A stretch of 9,798 bases of DNA from Erysipelotrichaceae bacterium (GTDB taxonomy: Bacteria > Bacillota_I > Bacilli_A > Erysipelotrichales > Erysipelotrichaceae). Position 1 is the stretch's first letter. Every line of letters begins with the position of its first letter. The DNA is taken from assembly GCA_003446295.1 (NCBI GenBank), contig DMBB01000001.1, positions 1 through 9,798 of the forward strand. Direction: 5' to 3'. The notes under the pieces are model-generated. The model was not told the DNA's origin. It did no database searches and saw only the letters and a program-made list of their open reading frames with translations. Below are positions 1 through 7,103 of this stretch, one piece after another. The translations under genes were made by a program, and so were the position numbers.

Positions 1-565
1 TGACACGACGTACAGCACATCGTCGTACGACCACGAATACGTTAGGTGTTATTGCTTGATAGACTGCTGTACATCTATGCAGAGAATCTCTGGTGCGTGA
101 AATACAGTGAATAATGAAATACAGTGATTCATATGGCAGTCAAATATTAAATGAATACAATATTTATGAATCATCGTATATCTGTCATCTACAGGGGAAA
201 TATACCCCTCATATCGTCAAAAATAAAAATCGCATAACATACATTATGCGAAGTAAATATACTTTTGCAGTCTTTTACAGGAATCTCATTTTTCTGATTT
301 CTTTTAATTTATGAATCATATTTTCTATAATTCAAACATTGGATTTTATTTGTTAAATTTATTGCTGATTAATATTGTTTATAACGTTATCAGAAATAAA
401 GTTCATGTTTTAGTACGTGAGGTAATGTCTTGCATAAGAGGTGCAATACCTGATCTATGAGTACCTCCCCTCTCCATGAATGACGTCTGGATCAGGGTAC
501 TGAAATGAAGTGTATCGTTTTACCATATTTATGTATGAAATGAACATAATCATATTTTTTGCACA
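1..565. other. AT-rich intergenic region with short repeats, no convincing gene
   Basis: No reading frame here has a ribosome binding site and plausible protein composition. The only ORF over 60 codons (114-314, +) has no Shine-Dalgarno sequence and covers two small hairpins, so I do not call it. The first 60 bases are richer in GC and might be the tail of a neighbouring gene, but neither open frame is persuasive. Visible structure: a 13-bp inverted repeat CAGAGA-A-TCTCTG at 80-92; a 13-bp direct repeat TGAAATACAGTGA at 98-110 and 115-127; inverted repeats AGGGG/CCCCT (193-209) and CGCATAA/TTATGCG (231-250); a perfect palindrome ATAACGTTAT (381-390); and a cluster of competing inverted repeats at 430-501. 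The likely role is as a control region for the sugar kinase downstream, plus spacer. Confidence 0.6.
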
Positions 566-574
566 TGCTATAAT
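566..574 (+). promoter_or_regulatory. Extended -10 promoter of the sugar kinase gene
   Basis: TGCTATAAT is a full extended -10 element: TG, one base, then consensus TATAAT at 569-574. No good -35 box lies 16-18 nt upstream, as is usual for extended -10 promoters. Predicted transcription start is near 581, giving a leader of about 135 nt before the ATG at 717. Other TATAAT-like strings in this AT-rich region (for example 326-331) lack the TG element and a -35. Confidence 0.6.
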
Positions 575-716
575 TTAGAAAATGATTGTTTGCGGAGGTA
601 TCTGAGCATAATACGTACTTCATGTGATCTGCTGTCTATGAACAGAAGTGATGTGAACAGAAAAATGACATGATAATCCAGATGAACATAAACAATCGGA
701 AAGAAATGAGGTAATT

Positions 717-1814
717 ATGAAGATCGAATTAAAACCAGAAGGAACCTACACCTATGATGCAGTAAGCCTTGGCGAAATCATGCTCAGGCTTGATCCGGGT
801 GAAGGAAGGATCCGCACAGCTCGTTCATTCAGAGCTTGGGAAGGCGGCGGTGAGTACAATGTTGTAAGAGGTCTCAGAAAATGCTTCGGACTGAAAACCG
901 CAACGATCACTGCATTTGCTGACAACGAAGTCGGCCGTCTGATGGAAGACTTCATCTGCCAGGGCGGTGTTGATACTTCCCTGATCAAATGGATGACAAC
1001 TGACGGAATCGGCAGAATCTGCCGCAACGGCATCAACTTCACAGAGCGCGGTTTCGGTATCCGCGGTGCTGTAGGATGCTCTGACAGAGCTAATACAGCG
1101 ATCTCTAAGGCTACAGCTAAAGACTTCGACTTCGAGTACATCTTCGGTACACTGGGCGTTCGCTGGCTCCACACTGGCGGAATCTATGCTGCACTGTCAG
1201 AGACAGCTTCTGAAACAGTTATTGAAGCAATCAAGACAGCTAAGAAATACGGTACGATCGTTTCCTATGACCTGAACTACCGTCCTTCTATGTGGTCTGC
1301 AATCGGCGGCAAAGAAAAAGCACAGCAGGTCAACCGTGAGATCGCCAAGTATGTCGATGTCATGATCGGAAACGAAGAAGACTTCACAGCATGCCTCGGC
1401 TTCGAAATCGAAGGCAACGATGCAAACCTGAAAGAACTGAATCTTGAAGGATACAAGAAGATGCTGAACGAAGCTGTCAAAGTATATCCGAACTGGAAAG
1501 TAGTTGCTACTACACTGCGTACAGTCAAGACAGCTACAGTCAATGACTGGAAAGCTATGGTCTATGCTGACGGCGAGATCTTCATGTCCAAGAGCTATGA
1601 CAATCTCGAGATCCTTGACCGTGTAGGCGGCGGTGACTCATTTGCTTCCGGTCTGATTTACGGACTGATGAGCGGCTGCGATGCTGAAACAGCAGTCAAC
1701 TACGGTGCAGCTCACGGCGCACTTGCTATGACAACACCTGGTGACACATCCATGGCTTCCAAGAAAGAAGTAGAAGCGATCATGGGCGGCGCTGGAGCAC
1801 GTGTAAACCGCTGA
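717..1814 (+). CDS. kdgK: PfkB-family sugar kinase, probably 2-keto-3-deoxygluconate kinase
   Basis: Cytosolic ATP-dependent carbohydrate kinase of the ribokinase/PfkB fold, 365 residues. Visible hallmarks are the N-terminal glycine-rich substrate segment EGGGEYNV (residues 42-49), SYDLNYRPSMW (183-193), which resembles the DxNxRxxxW segment of KDG kinases, a GNEEDF segment (218-223), and the C-terminal PfkB signature DRVGGGDSF (301-309) with D307 as predicted catalytic base. KDG kinase makes 2-keto-3-deoxy-6-phosphogluconate in hexuronate and pectin breakdown. The substrate assignment is inferred; another sugar acid or ketose is possible. At 365 residues it is somewhat longer than typical KdgK (about 310-340). 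The start follows GAGG (708-711) by 5 nt. Codon use is strongly biased (ATC, CTG, GGC, AAC), suggesting high expression. It is monocistronic, with its own promoter and terminator, and no KDPG aldolase gene lies beside it here. Confidence 0.85.
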   Translation: MKIELKPEGTYTYDAVSLGEIMLRLDPGEGRIRTARSFRAWEGGGEYNVVRGLRKCFGLKTATITAFADNEVGRLMEDFICQGGVDTSLIKWMTTDGIGRICRNGINFTERGFGIRGAVGCSDRANTAISKATAKDFDFEYIFGTLGVRWLHTGGIYAALSETASETVIEAIKTAKKYGTIVSYDLNYRPSMWSAIGGKEKAQQVNREIAKYVDVMIGNEEDFTACLGFEIEGNDANLKELNLEGYKKMLNEAVKVYPNWKVVATTLRTVKTATVNDWKAMVYADGEIFMSKSYDNLEILDRVGGGDSFASGLIYGLMSGCDAETAVNYGAAHGALAMTTPGDTSMASKKEVEAIMGGAGARVNR

Positions 1815-1849
1815 TCGTATCAGATACGGATCAATTCCCATTTATGATG

Positions 1850-1876
1850 AAAGATGGCCTCTGCGGCCATCTTTTT
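1850..1876 (+). terminator. Intrinsic terminator of kdgK, possibly bidirectional
   Basis: A 10-bp perfect stem AAAGATGGCC / GGCCATCTTT with a 5-nt loop (1860-1864), whose right arm runs into a TTTTT tract (1872-1876). It lies 36 nt after the kdgK stop. Read on the minus strand, the same hairpin has only a short T tail, but it sits 22 nt beyond the stop of the convergent gene, so it may serve both. Confidence 0.9.
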
Positions 1877-1897
1877 GCGTTCTGTGGTGTTTCTCTG

Positions 1898-3616
1898 TTA
1901 TCTTAGTATACCGAATTTTGTTTCACTTGAATCCGGAAGCAGATCTGCCCTTTCGCTCAGCATTCTGATCAGCCCATACAGTGCATCCAGATCGACGTAA
2001 TCATTGGTATACCATCCATTGATCATCAGTTCTTTATTGATGCCTTCCGACAATTCGATCTCATGGTATGGCACCAGTTTTCTGACGATCTGCCCTATTA
2101 CTGTAACGATTCCGTGCGTCGTAAAAATCAGATCACTGATCGTGGCCCCTGTTCCATCAAGGACTGCGAGTGCATGTGCACGCAGTGCAGGATCCTTTTT
2201 CAGCAGATAGACTTTATTGAAATAACGGTCCAGCTTTGAATCATCCCGCAGAAAGAACTGGGATCCGCAGTCAGGCTTCAGAATGTTCGGGATCTGTTCT
2301 TTGATGATATTCAGCATCTCAAAAGAATTTGTGCTCTGTCTGGATGCGTTGACTGCTTCCGTTCCAAGCAGTACATATTCCAGTCTTCTCTTTTTCTGAG
2401 CAGCAGGAATCCTTAATTCATTGCCGTCTTTTCCGACTCTGAGCGCGGGATCCTTTAAGTTATGCTGGCGGCAGAATTCAAGCAGATTGATCTCCGCAAT
2501 GGAAAAGTCCAGAAGTTCCTCCCTTGTTTCAATGTACTTCAGTGTTTCCTGACCGAGATCTTTATACAGTTCTGATGTAAAGGACATCAGATCCAGATCC
2601 AGCAGTTTTCCCATGTCTTTCTCATCAAAGGAACCGTCATTCAGCTTATTCTGAAGCTCGGCAAAATATTCCTGATGAGCAAACACTGCTTTCTCAATAT
2701 CGGAATACAGTTCGTTTTGGAAAGCATCTCCGATAAATGACACTGTGCAGCAGTTTTCAAACATTTCATTCAGCAGATCAATGATGCGGAACGGTATCCC
2801 GACATCACGCAGTACGGATATATACTGTTGAGTTTTTTCCTGATCAGAGAATACCTGGAATATCTGCTCTTTTTTTTGTATTTCGGGATGTTTGGTTGTA
2901 GGGAGCGGAATGATATTCTTGTATTTTTCAGCGTATCTTTCCGCAAGCTCATCGAAAACGATCCTGTATTTTGTAACCAGCAGTTTTTTCTGCTCGCCTA
3001 TGAATTTTTCTTCCAGCACATCATGTCCTGCAGCGTTGTTTTCAGGAAGCGGGAAAAGCTTGTTCCGCCCTATTCTCATCGCCAGCAGAATGTAATTATG
3101 CTTAGCCTCGTCAGAATTATGATCGCACAGTTCTTTGATATAAACAGCACTCAGCAGCTGCGCATTCATTACCGTATTGTACTGCTCATTGACCAGCATT
3201 CTCAGGATCCTTTCAGCTTTTTCATGCATGCCGATATTCAGATAACCCATAGCTGCCAGCTGAAGAATATCATTCTCTTTGCCGGAGAATCTGACCGCTT
3301 CATCGATCAGGTCACAGATCTCTGCTTTGTCCTTCTCCTGATCCAAAAGATCAGCCAGTTCCAATGCATTTGCTGAAGCTATGCAGTCTTCTCTCAACAG
3401 ACCAAATGTATTCAGTTCACGGAACTGCCTGAACGCGTTGACCGCAGCTTTGCGGTACTGCATTCTGGTATTCAGTCCTGATGCAGCATTTGTTTTGGAA
3501 ATGATATCTGCTGTATTTCCGTAATAATACCAGAACGGAGGATATGCGATGAAATCATCCTTGATCATATCCAGACGCTCAAATCTTCTGAACGGGTCAT
3601 TATCCATCAGAATCAT
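1898..3616 (-). CDS. Uncharacterised helical-repeat protein, C-terminal part of a probably frameshifted gene
   Basis: I do not recognise a characterised function. The ORF has 572 codons from the first ATG. It is mostly charged and helical, with TPR-like alternation in residues about 45-200 (for example the stretch around LAAMGYLNIGMHEKAERIL). It ends in a compact segment at about 493-552 (LIFTTHGIV, YHEIEL, NGWYTNDYVDLDALYGLI) that looks like a small beta-rich, PH-like module. No signal peptide or membrane segment is seen. The ATG at 3616 has no ribosome binding site, and the frame stays open upstream to 3667, encoding good protein (FSDQLRLSEKQIRQYN) that continues straight into the ORF. This suggests the real start is that of the 174-codon ORF upstream (4173), with a one-base deletion between them. 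It is convergent with kdgK. Confidence 0.7.
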   Translation of the reverse strand: MILMDNDPFRRFERLDMIKDDFIAYPPFWYYYGNTADIISKTNAASGLNTRMQYRKAAVNAFRQFRELNTFGLLREDCIASANALELADLLDQEKDKAEICDLIDEAVRFSGKENDILQLAAMGYLNIGMHEKAERILRMLVNEQYNTVMNAQLLSAVYIKELCDHNSDEAKHNYILLAMRIGRNKLFPLPENNAAGHDVLEEKFIGEQKKLLVTKYRIVFDELAERYAEKYKNIIPLPTTKHPEIQKKEQIFQVFSDQEKTQQYISVLRDVGIPFRIIDLLNEMFENCCTVSFIGDAFQNELYSDIEKAVFAHQEYFAELQNKLNDGSFDEKDMGKLLDLDLMSFTSELYKDLGQETLKYIETREELLDFSIAEINLLEFCRQHNLKDPALRVGKDGNELRIPAAQKKRRLEYVLLGTEAVNASRQSTNSFEMLNIIKEQIPNILKPDCGSQFFLRDDSKLDRYFNKVYLLKKDPALRAHALAVLDGTGATISDLIFTTHGIVTVIGQIVRKLVPYHEIELSEGINKELMINGWYTNDYVDLDALYGLIRMLSERADLLPDSSETKFGILR

Positions 3617-3648
3617 GTTGTACTGGCGGATCTGTTTTTCACTCAGTC

Positions 3649-4173
3649 TCAGCTGATCTGAGAAACGTTACTGTCAGATAAACGCCATGCTGTATCAAAC
3701 AGATTTCTTCTGAGCGCATTGAACCGTTCCAGCGCTGCATTATCAAGCTGCAGGCGTGTCTTATCCACTTCAATGCTGCGGTTAGCTTTAGCATGACGAT
3801 AATTCATATAACTCGTGCCGATCTGCGCAACCAGTGAAAGAGACATGGTGAGAGGCGTTACACCGACTATGATCATACCCAGACTGGGTACGGCTTCCCA
3901 GATGCCGTTCTTCATCTTCTGCTGATATTCTTTTTCGACCATCATCTTATCTTCCACATGAATACGGAAAGATGTGATCGTATCCAGTATTTCCTTCAGT
4001 ATGTTCAGCAGCGGCTCATCCTTCGGGATCTGTTCCAGATTCAGATTATTGAGTATCGCATCATATTCCTGCTCCATGATATTCACATCAGCGTAATCAA
4101 TGATCTGCGATACAGAAACAGTACAGAGATTCAGGGCGTACGCAGCCCGCAGCTGCTCATCATTATATTCCAT
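3649..4173 (-). CDS. Uncharacterised protein with hydrophobic segment, N-terminal part of a probably frameshifted gene
   Basis: This 174-codon ORF has a good start: GGAGG at 4183-4187 lies 9 nt before the ATG. Residues 1-90 are soluble and helical. Residues about 94-121 (PSLGMIIVGVTPLTMSLSLV and following) form a hydrophobic or amphipathic segment long enough for a hairpin or one membrane pass. Residues 128-166 are charged and helical, ending in LFDTAWRLSDSNV. The last four codons before the TGA look like out-of-frame readthrough. Moving to the -1 frame at the GTTT run (plus strand 3663-3666) gives a smooth join to the next ORF, for a combined protein of about 758 residues. From memory of similar unnamed Bacillota proteins, LFDTAWRL and the LSEKQI / AYPPFWY regions belong to one polypeptide; a database search would confirm this. 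Confidence 0.7.
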   Translation of the reverse strand: MEYNDEQLRAAYALNLCTVSVSQIIDYADVNIMEQEYDAILNNLNLEQIPKDEPLLNILKEILDTITSFRIHVEDKMMVEKEYQQKMKNGIWEAVPSLGMIIVGVTPLTMSLSLVAQIGTSYMNYRHAKANRSIEVDKTRLQLDNAALERFNALRRNLFDTAWRLSDSNVSQIS

Positions 4174-4182
4174 AGATCAAAA

Positions 4183-4187
4183 CCTCC
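4183..4187 (-). promoter_or_regulatory. Ribosome binding site of the unknown gene
   Basis: GGAGG on the minus strand, 9 nt before the ATG at 4173. It fixes this start and contrasts with the absence of any such site before the ATG at 3616. Confidence 0.75.
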
Positions 4188-4259
4188 GGTCAATGATTCA
4201 TGATATATGTTGACTGCAGAAATGCTGTTTGTTTGTCAGCAATTTCATGACTTATCAAA

Positions 4260-4281
4260 ATTATACATCAGAGAATTCTCT
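4260..4281 (-). promoter_or_regulatory. Candidate promoter and palindrome upstream of the unknown gene
   Basis: A minus-strand TATAAT (4265-4260) lies between the upstream operon's terminator and the ribosome binding site. No clear -35 box sits at the right distance. A perfect 12-bp palindrome AGAGAATTCTCT (4270-4281) occupies what would be the spacer, where an operator could act. The position makes a promoter likely, but the motif support is weak. Confidence 0.35.
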
Positions 4282-4301
4282 TTCTATCTGCAACAGCATA
4301 C

Positions 4302-4339
4302 AGAAAAACTCCGTCTCATGATTTTCTGAGTACGGAGTT
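4302..4339 (-). terminator. Intrinsic terminator of the tetR-ABC-DUF3795 operon
   Basis: On the minus strand an 8-bp perfect stem AACTCCGT / ACGGAGTT is extended inward by CTCA/TGAG with one bulged A, and is followed by TTTTT. It starts 20 nt after the DUF3795 stop codon and is the first terminator seen after the tetR promoter, which supports a single transcript. Confidence 0.85.
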
Positions 4340-4359
4340 CTTTTCAGCAGATATTCCGA

Positions 4360-4695
4360 TCACTGCAGGCCAAGATTACGGCGTGCCTCAGGATTGTTTT
4401 CAAGGATCATCTGAACCTTTTGGCATGTCCTTGCTTCAGAGCAGTCACCGCAGGTCTCATACCCTCTTTGCTGTGCACATTGGCGGATCGGACAGAGTGA
4501 TTCACAGAACGGTGTTTTCACACCGTCAAGTCTGCAGCCTGTGCAATTGATCATTTCCGGCGTGATCTCAGCAGAATTCAGTTTTGACCAAAGCTCGGCG
4601 GTTGATTTCCGCAAAGCATCATCATTGCGGACTGTAGCAATACGGGCATCACATGTCTCACAGTTCAGCCCGCAGAAGGCAATCAGTTTGTTCAT
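4360..4695 (-). CDS. DUF3795 cysteine-rich protein
   Basis: A small protein of 111 residues with 11 cysteines: C8, C12, C15, C51, C54, C64, C68, C73, C82, C85 and C91. The opening AFCGLNCETCDA and the later CTGC, C-x3-C and CGDC-x5-C groupings match the DUF3795 family, whose function is not established; a zinc- or iron-sulfur-binding role is inferred from the cysteines. I chose the ATG at 4695 because GGAG lies 8 nt before it; an in-frame ATG at 4722 would add nine residues with no ribosome binding site. It starts 53 nt after the permease stop, with no terminator or convincing promoter between, so it is probably the last gene of the exporter operon. Confidence 0.85.
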   Translation of the reverse strand: MNKLIAFCGLNCETCDARIATVRNDDALRKSTAELWSKLNSAEITPEMINCTGCRLDGVKTPFCESLCPIRQCAQQRGYETCGDCSEARTCQKVQMILENNPEARRNLGLQ

Positions 4696-4748
4696 ATTCT
4701 CAACTCCATTCATATCAGACATGTCCGTGTTTCAGGTTCATGATGAAG

Positions 4749-6347
4749 TTATAATGCAGCAAACATCGCTGCCCCTTTTGTGTCGAGCCACCTGAAGAGC
4801 AGAAGACCAATGACCGTGTACAGGATCGTCCAGATCAGCAGATATGATACTGCACCGATCTGATATCCGATCAGGAAAAATAATCCTGCAAAGATCGTAT
4901 TGATGATCATTCCCCCGAGCATCACAACGAGTACTGCCCCGCTTTGTTTGATTACAGATGTTTCGCTTGTCCAGTTCATCACAGGCATTCTGACGCCTAC
5001 AATCGTCCCTGCTGCTGAAGCAAAGAATGTAAAGGCAGACGGCAGCAGAAAGAGCAGTATTTTGGCAGCAGGAGAAGCCTGAATGATAAATGAAGCACAT
5101 ATCAGACTGAAAAGCAGCGGTACCATTGTGAGGATCATCTGCAGCCCTGCTTTTGCCCGTAAGACAAGCTTCGGAGAAACAGGCAATGACTGCAGGATCC
5201 AGATGTTTTTCCCTTCCAGCGATATGGAAGGTACTGCGATGATGATCATTCCAGCTAAAGTGCAGAATGACGTGCACAGAATCACTGTTGTGCTGTTCGG
5301 TATTTCTGCAAAAACCATATCCAGCACCTGAAATATTTCCCTGCCTTTGAGCAGAATATAGATGTCCGCGACAGGTAAGAAAAACAGAGGAAGGCCGCTG
5401 TTCATCATATAGGTGGCACTTGAGGTAAATCGTGATAACTCTTTCCCTAGCAGTGCCATGAATACGCTCTTCTGTTTCACTGTTTTCTCTGTATACTGTT
5501 TCTTCTCAGCGCTGCCTCCGGATGCTGCTATGCTCAGGAAACTGTGCTGCATGACCGTAAACATGATTCCAAAAAGTACTGCAGCAGCTGCCGTATATAA
5601 TACTGCAGAGAGCCACTCACCTGTACCGATCATTCCGAAGTGATAAAGCAAAGCGGCAGAACCTTTCAGATTCTCACTGTAATTTCCGGCATTTTCGAGC
5701 ATTGCGCTGCCCAGACTGTTCGCTTTGAAATAGAAGTAATAATAGGCTCCGATGAATACAAGCGAGATCAGTACTTTAAGATAGCTGTTGTTTTTCAGAC
5801 GCACGCTGATCTTCGCAATGATCCATCCCAGCAGACACGACAGGATCAATATGATCATTGTATTGATCAGATACAGCAGGATCCCGCAGATCAGTTTAGA
5901 AAATGTAAATCCGGTAACTGCCCAATAAACACCCAGCATCGGGATCAGCACCGTTGAAGCATACATGGTACCCAGAAGATAAACATTGATCAGTCTGGCT
6001 GTCATGATCGTTCCTGCAGGGATCGGCAATGACAGCAGCAGATCATTGTCTGAAGCAAGATACAGGCTTGAATAGGTATTAAATACACTGCCGAATGCTC
6101 CAAGAGTGATTGCGATGCCGCTCATCACCAGAAAGTAAAACCATTCCAGTCCCATCCCGTTCAGAACACCCAGAAAAGAGAATGCCATCGTAGTAAACGT
6201 TCCGCCAAGGAAGCCCACCATGATCACCAGGAAAAAAGCAATATAGCCTGCGATCTCCTTGTCTGAGCGCATCTTGTTTTTCTTTGCGTTATAAAAGTAA
6301 TTCCTGAACACTTCGGTAAACTGTTTTTTCACTAATACTTTCAGCAT
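4749..6347 (-). CDS. ABC-2-type exporter permease
   Basis: An integral membrane protein of 532 residues with about 12 hydrophobic segments, roughly at 32-56, 68-92, 112-145, 150-180, 190-207, 247-268, 316-333, 353-374, 402-423, 427-452, 470-495 and 500-520. It has a charged N-terminus and a polar cytoplasmic-looking loop at about 280-305. The segments SLYLASDNDLLLSLPI (94-109) and SLEGKNIWILQSLPV (376-390) appear twice in related form, the pattern of large Bacillota ABC-2-type exporter permeases with an internal duplication. It is predicted to pair with the ATPase just upstream. Its ATG is 2 nt after that gene's stop, and its ribosome binding site GGAGGA lies inside the end of the ATPase gene, so translation is probably coupled. 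The substrate is unknown; a drug, peptide or lipid is likely from the TetR context. Confidence 0.85.
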   Translation of the reverse strand: MLKVLVKKQFTEVFRNYFYNAKKNKMRSDKEIAGYIAFFLVIMVGFLGGTFTTMAFSFLGVLNGMGLEWFYFLVMSGIAITLGAFGSVFNTYSSLYLASDNDLLLSLPIPAGTIMTARLINVYLLGTMYASTVLIPMLGVYWAVTGFTFSKLICGILLYLINTMIILILSCLLGWIIAKISVRLKNNSYLKVLISLVFIGAYYYFYFKANSLGSAMLENAGNYSENLKGSAALLYHFGMIGTGEWLSAVLYTAAAAVLFGIMFTVMQHSFLSIAASGGSAEKKQYTEKTVKQKSVFMALLGKELSRFTSSATYMMNSGLPLFFLPVADIYILLKGREIFQVLDMVFAEIPNSTTVILCTSFCTLAGMIIIAVPSISLEGKNIWILQSLPVSPKLVLRAKAGLQMILTMVPLLFSLICASFIIQASPAAKILLFLLPSAFTFFASAAGTIVGVRMPVMNWTSETSVIKQSGAVLVVMLGGMIINTIFAGLFFLIGYQIGAVSYLLIWTILYTVIGLLLFRWLDTKGAAMFAAL

Positions 6348-6349
6348 GA

Positions 6350-7054
6350 TCAGTCCTCCAGTTCAAGGAAGACTTCCTCAAGACTGTCATCACCTTTTAC
6401 TTCTTCCATCGTGCCCGTACGGATCAGTCTGCCCTGCTTGATGATCGCTACCTTATCACAGAGCTTCTCAGCAACTTCCAGAACGTGTGTTGAGAAGAAG
6501 ATCGCACCGCCCGCATCACAGTGCTCACGCATCATTTCCTTCAGCAGATGAGATGCCTTCGGATCCAGACCCACAAACGGTTCATCCATGATGATCAGTT
6601 TCGGGGAATGCATCCAGGCTGAAATGACAGCAAGTTTTTGTTTCATACCGTGTGAATATGCGGACACAGGCTGCGCAAGATCAGATGTCAGTTCAAACTG
6701 ATCGGCATACTTGCGGATCTGTTTCTGACGGACATCTGCAGGTATTCCGAAGATATCGGCGATAAAATTCAGATATTTGATACCGCTCATATATTCATAC
6801 AGATCCGGATTGTCAGGGATATAGGCAAGATCTCTTTTGCATTTCAAAGGATCTGTCCTGATCGAGTTTCCATTGATCAGGATATCCCCTTCATCAAACT
6901 GCAGAATACCGACAGCACTTTTCAGTGTTGTTGTCTTGCCTGCACCATTATGACCGATAAAGCCATAGATCTCGCCCGGCTGAATATGCAGTGACAGATC
7001 GTCCACAGCTGTCTTTGTACCGTAACGTTTTGTAAGATGTTCGATTTTAAGCAT
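6350..7054 (-). CDS. ABC exporter ATP-binding protein
   Basis: The nucleotide-binding subunit, 234 residues, a normal length for a single-domain exporter ATPase. Walker A is GHNGAGKT (34-41), Walker B LIIMDEP (153-159) with the D-loop GLDP following (162-165), and the switch histidine is H190 in FFSTHVLE. The signature motif is degenerate, YSHGMKQ (133-139), in place of LSGGQ, and the Q-loop position reads IPDNPDLYE (79-87), with D instead of Q. Both variants are common in BcrA/NatA-like exporters and do not imply loss of activity. I start at 7054, where an AGGAG lies 7 nt upstream; the same frame is open to 7192, but that part overlaps the tetR end and reads as non-coding. It lies 49 nt after the tetR stop and is probably co-transcribed with it. 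Confidence 0.9.
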   Translation of the reverse strand: MLKIEHLTKRYGTKTAVDDLSLHIQPGEIYGFIGHNGAGKTTTLKSAVGILQFDEGDILINGNSIRTDPLKCKRDLAYIPDNPDLYEYMSGIKYLNFIADIFGIPADVRQKQIRKYADQFELTSDLAQPVSAYSHGMKQKLAVISAWMHSPKLIIMDEPFVGLDPKASHLLKEMMREHCDAGGAIFFSTHVLEVAEKLCDKVAIIKQGRLIRTGTMEEVKGDDSLEEVFLELED

Positions 7055-7103
7055 GTTATTTCTCCTGAAACATATATTTCTGATTCTGATTGATTTACAC
7101 TGA

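Noticed and set aside
114..314. 66-codon plus-strand ORF
   Set aside because: No ribosome binding site, AT-driven composition (many N, I, Y, K), and it overlaps two small hairpins and half of a direct repeat.
437..505. Lysine riboswitch suggested by AGAGGTGC
   Set aside because: Only the 5' octamer matches; the conserved helices and core are missing, and the downstream gene is not lysine-related.
1813..1832. Inverted repeat GATCGTATC / GATACGGATC after the kdgK stop
   Set aside because: The centre is a single base, too short for a hairpin loop, and the true terminator follows at 1850-1876.
2828..3376. 182-codon plus-strand ORF opposite the unknown gene
   Set aside because: It is the antisense shadow of a well-supported minus-strand coding frame, has no ribosome binding site, and its F- and I-rich composition mirrors the opposite strand's lysine and aspartate codons.
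4738..5277. 179-codon minus-strand ORF inside the permease gene
   Set aside because: It is an out-of-frame reading of the permease, rich in C, H, R and S, with no start signal.
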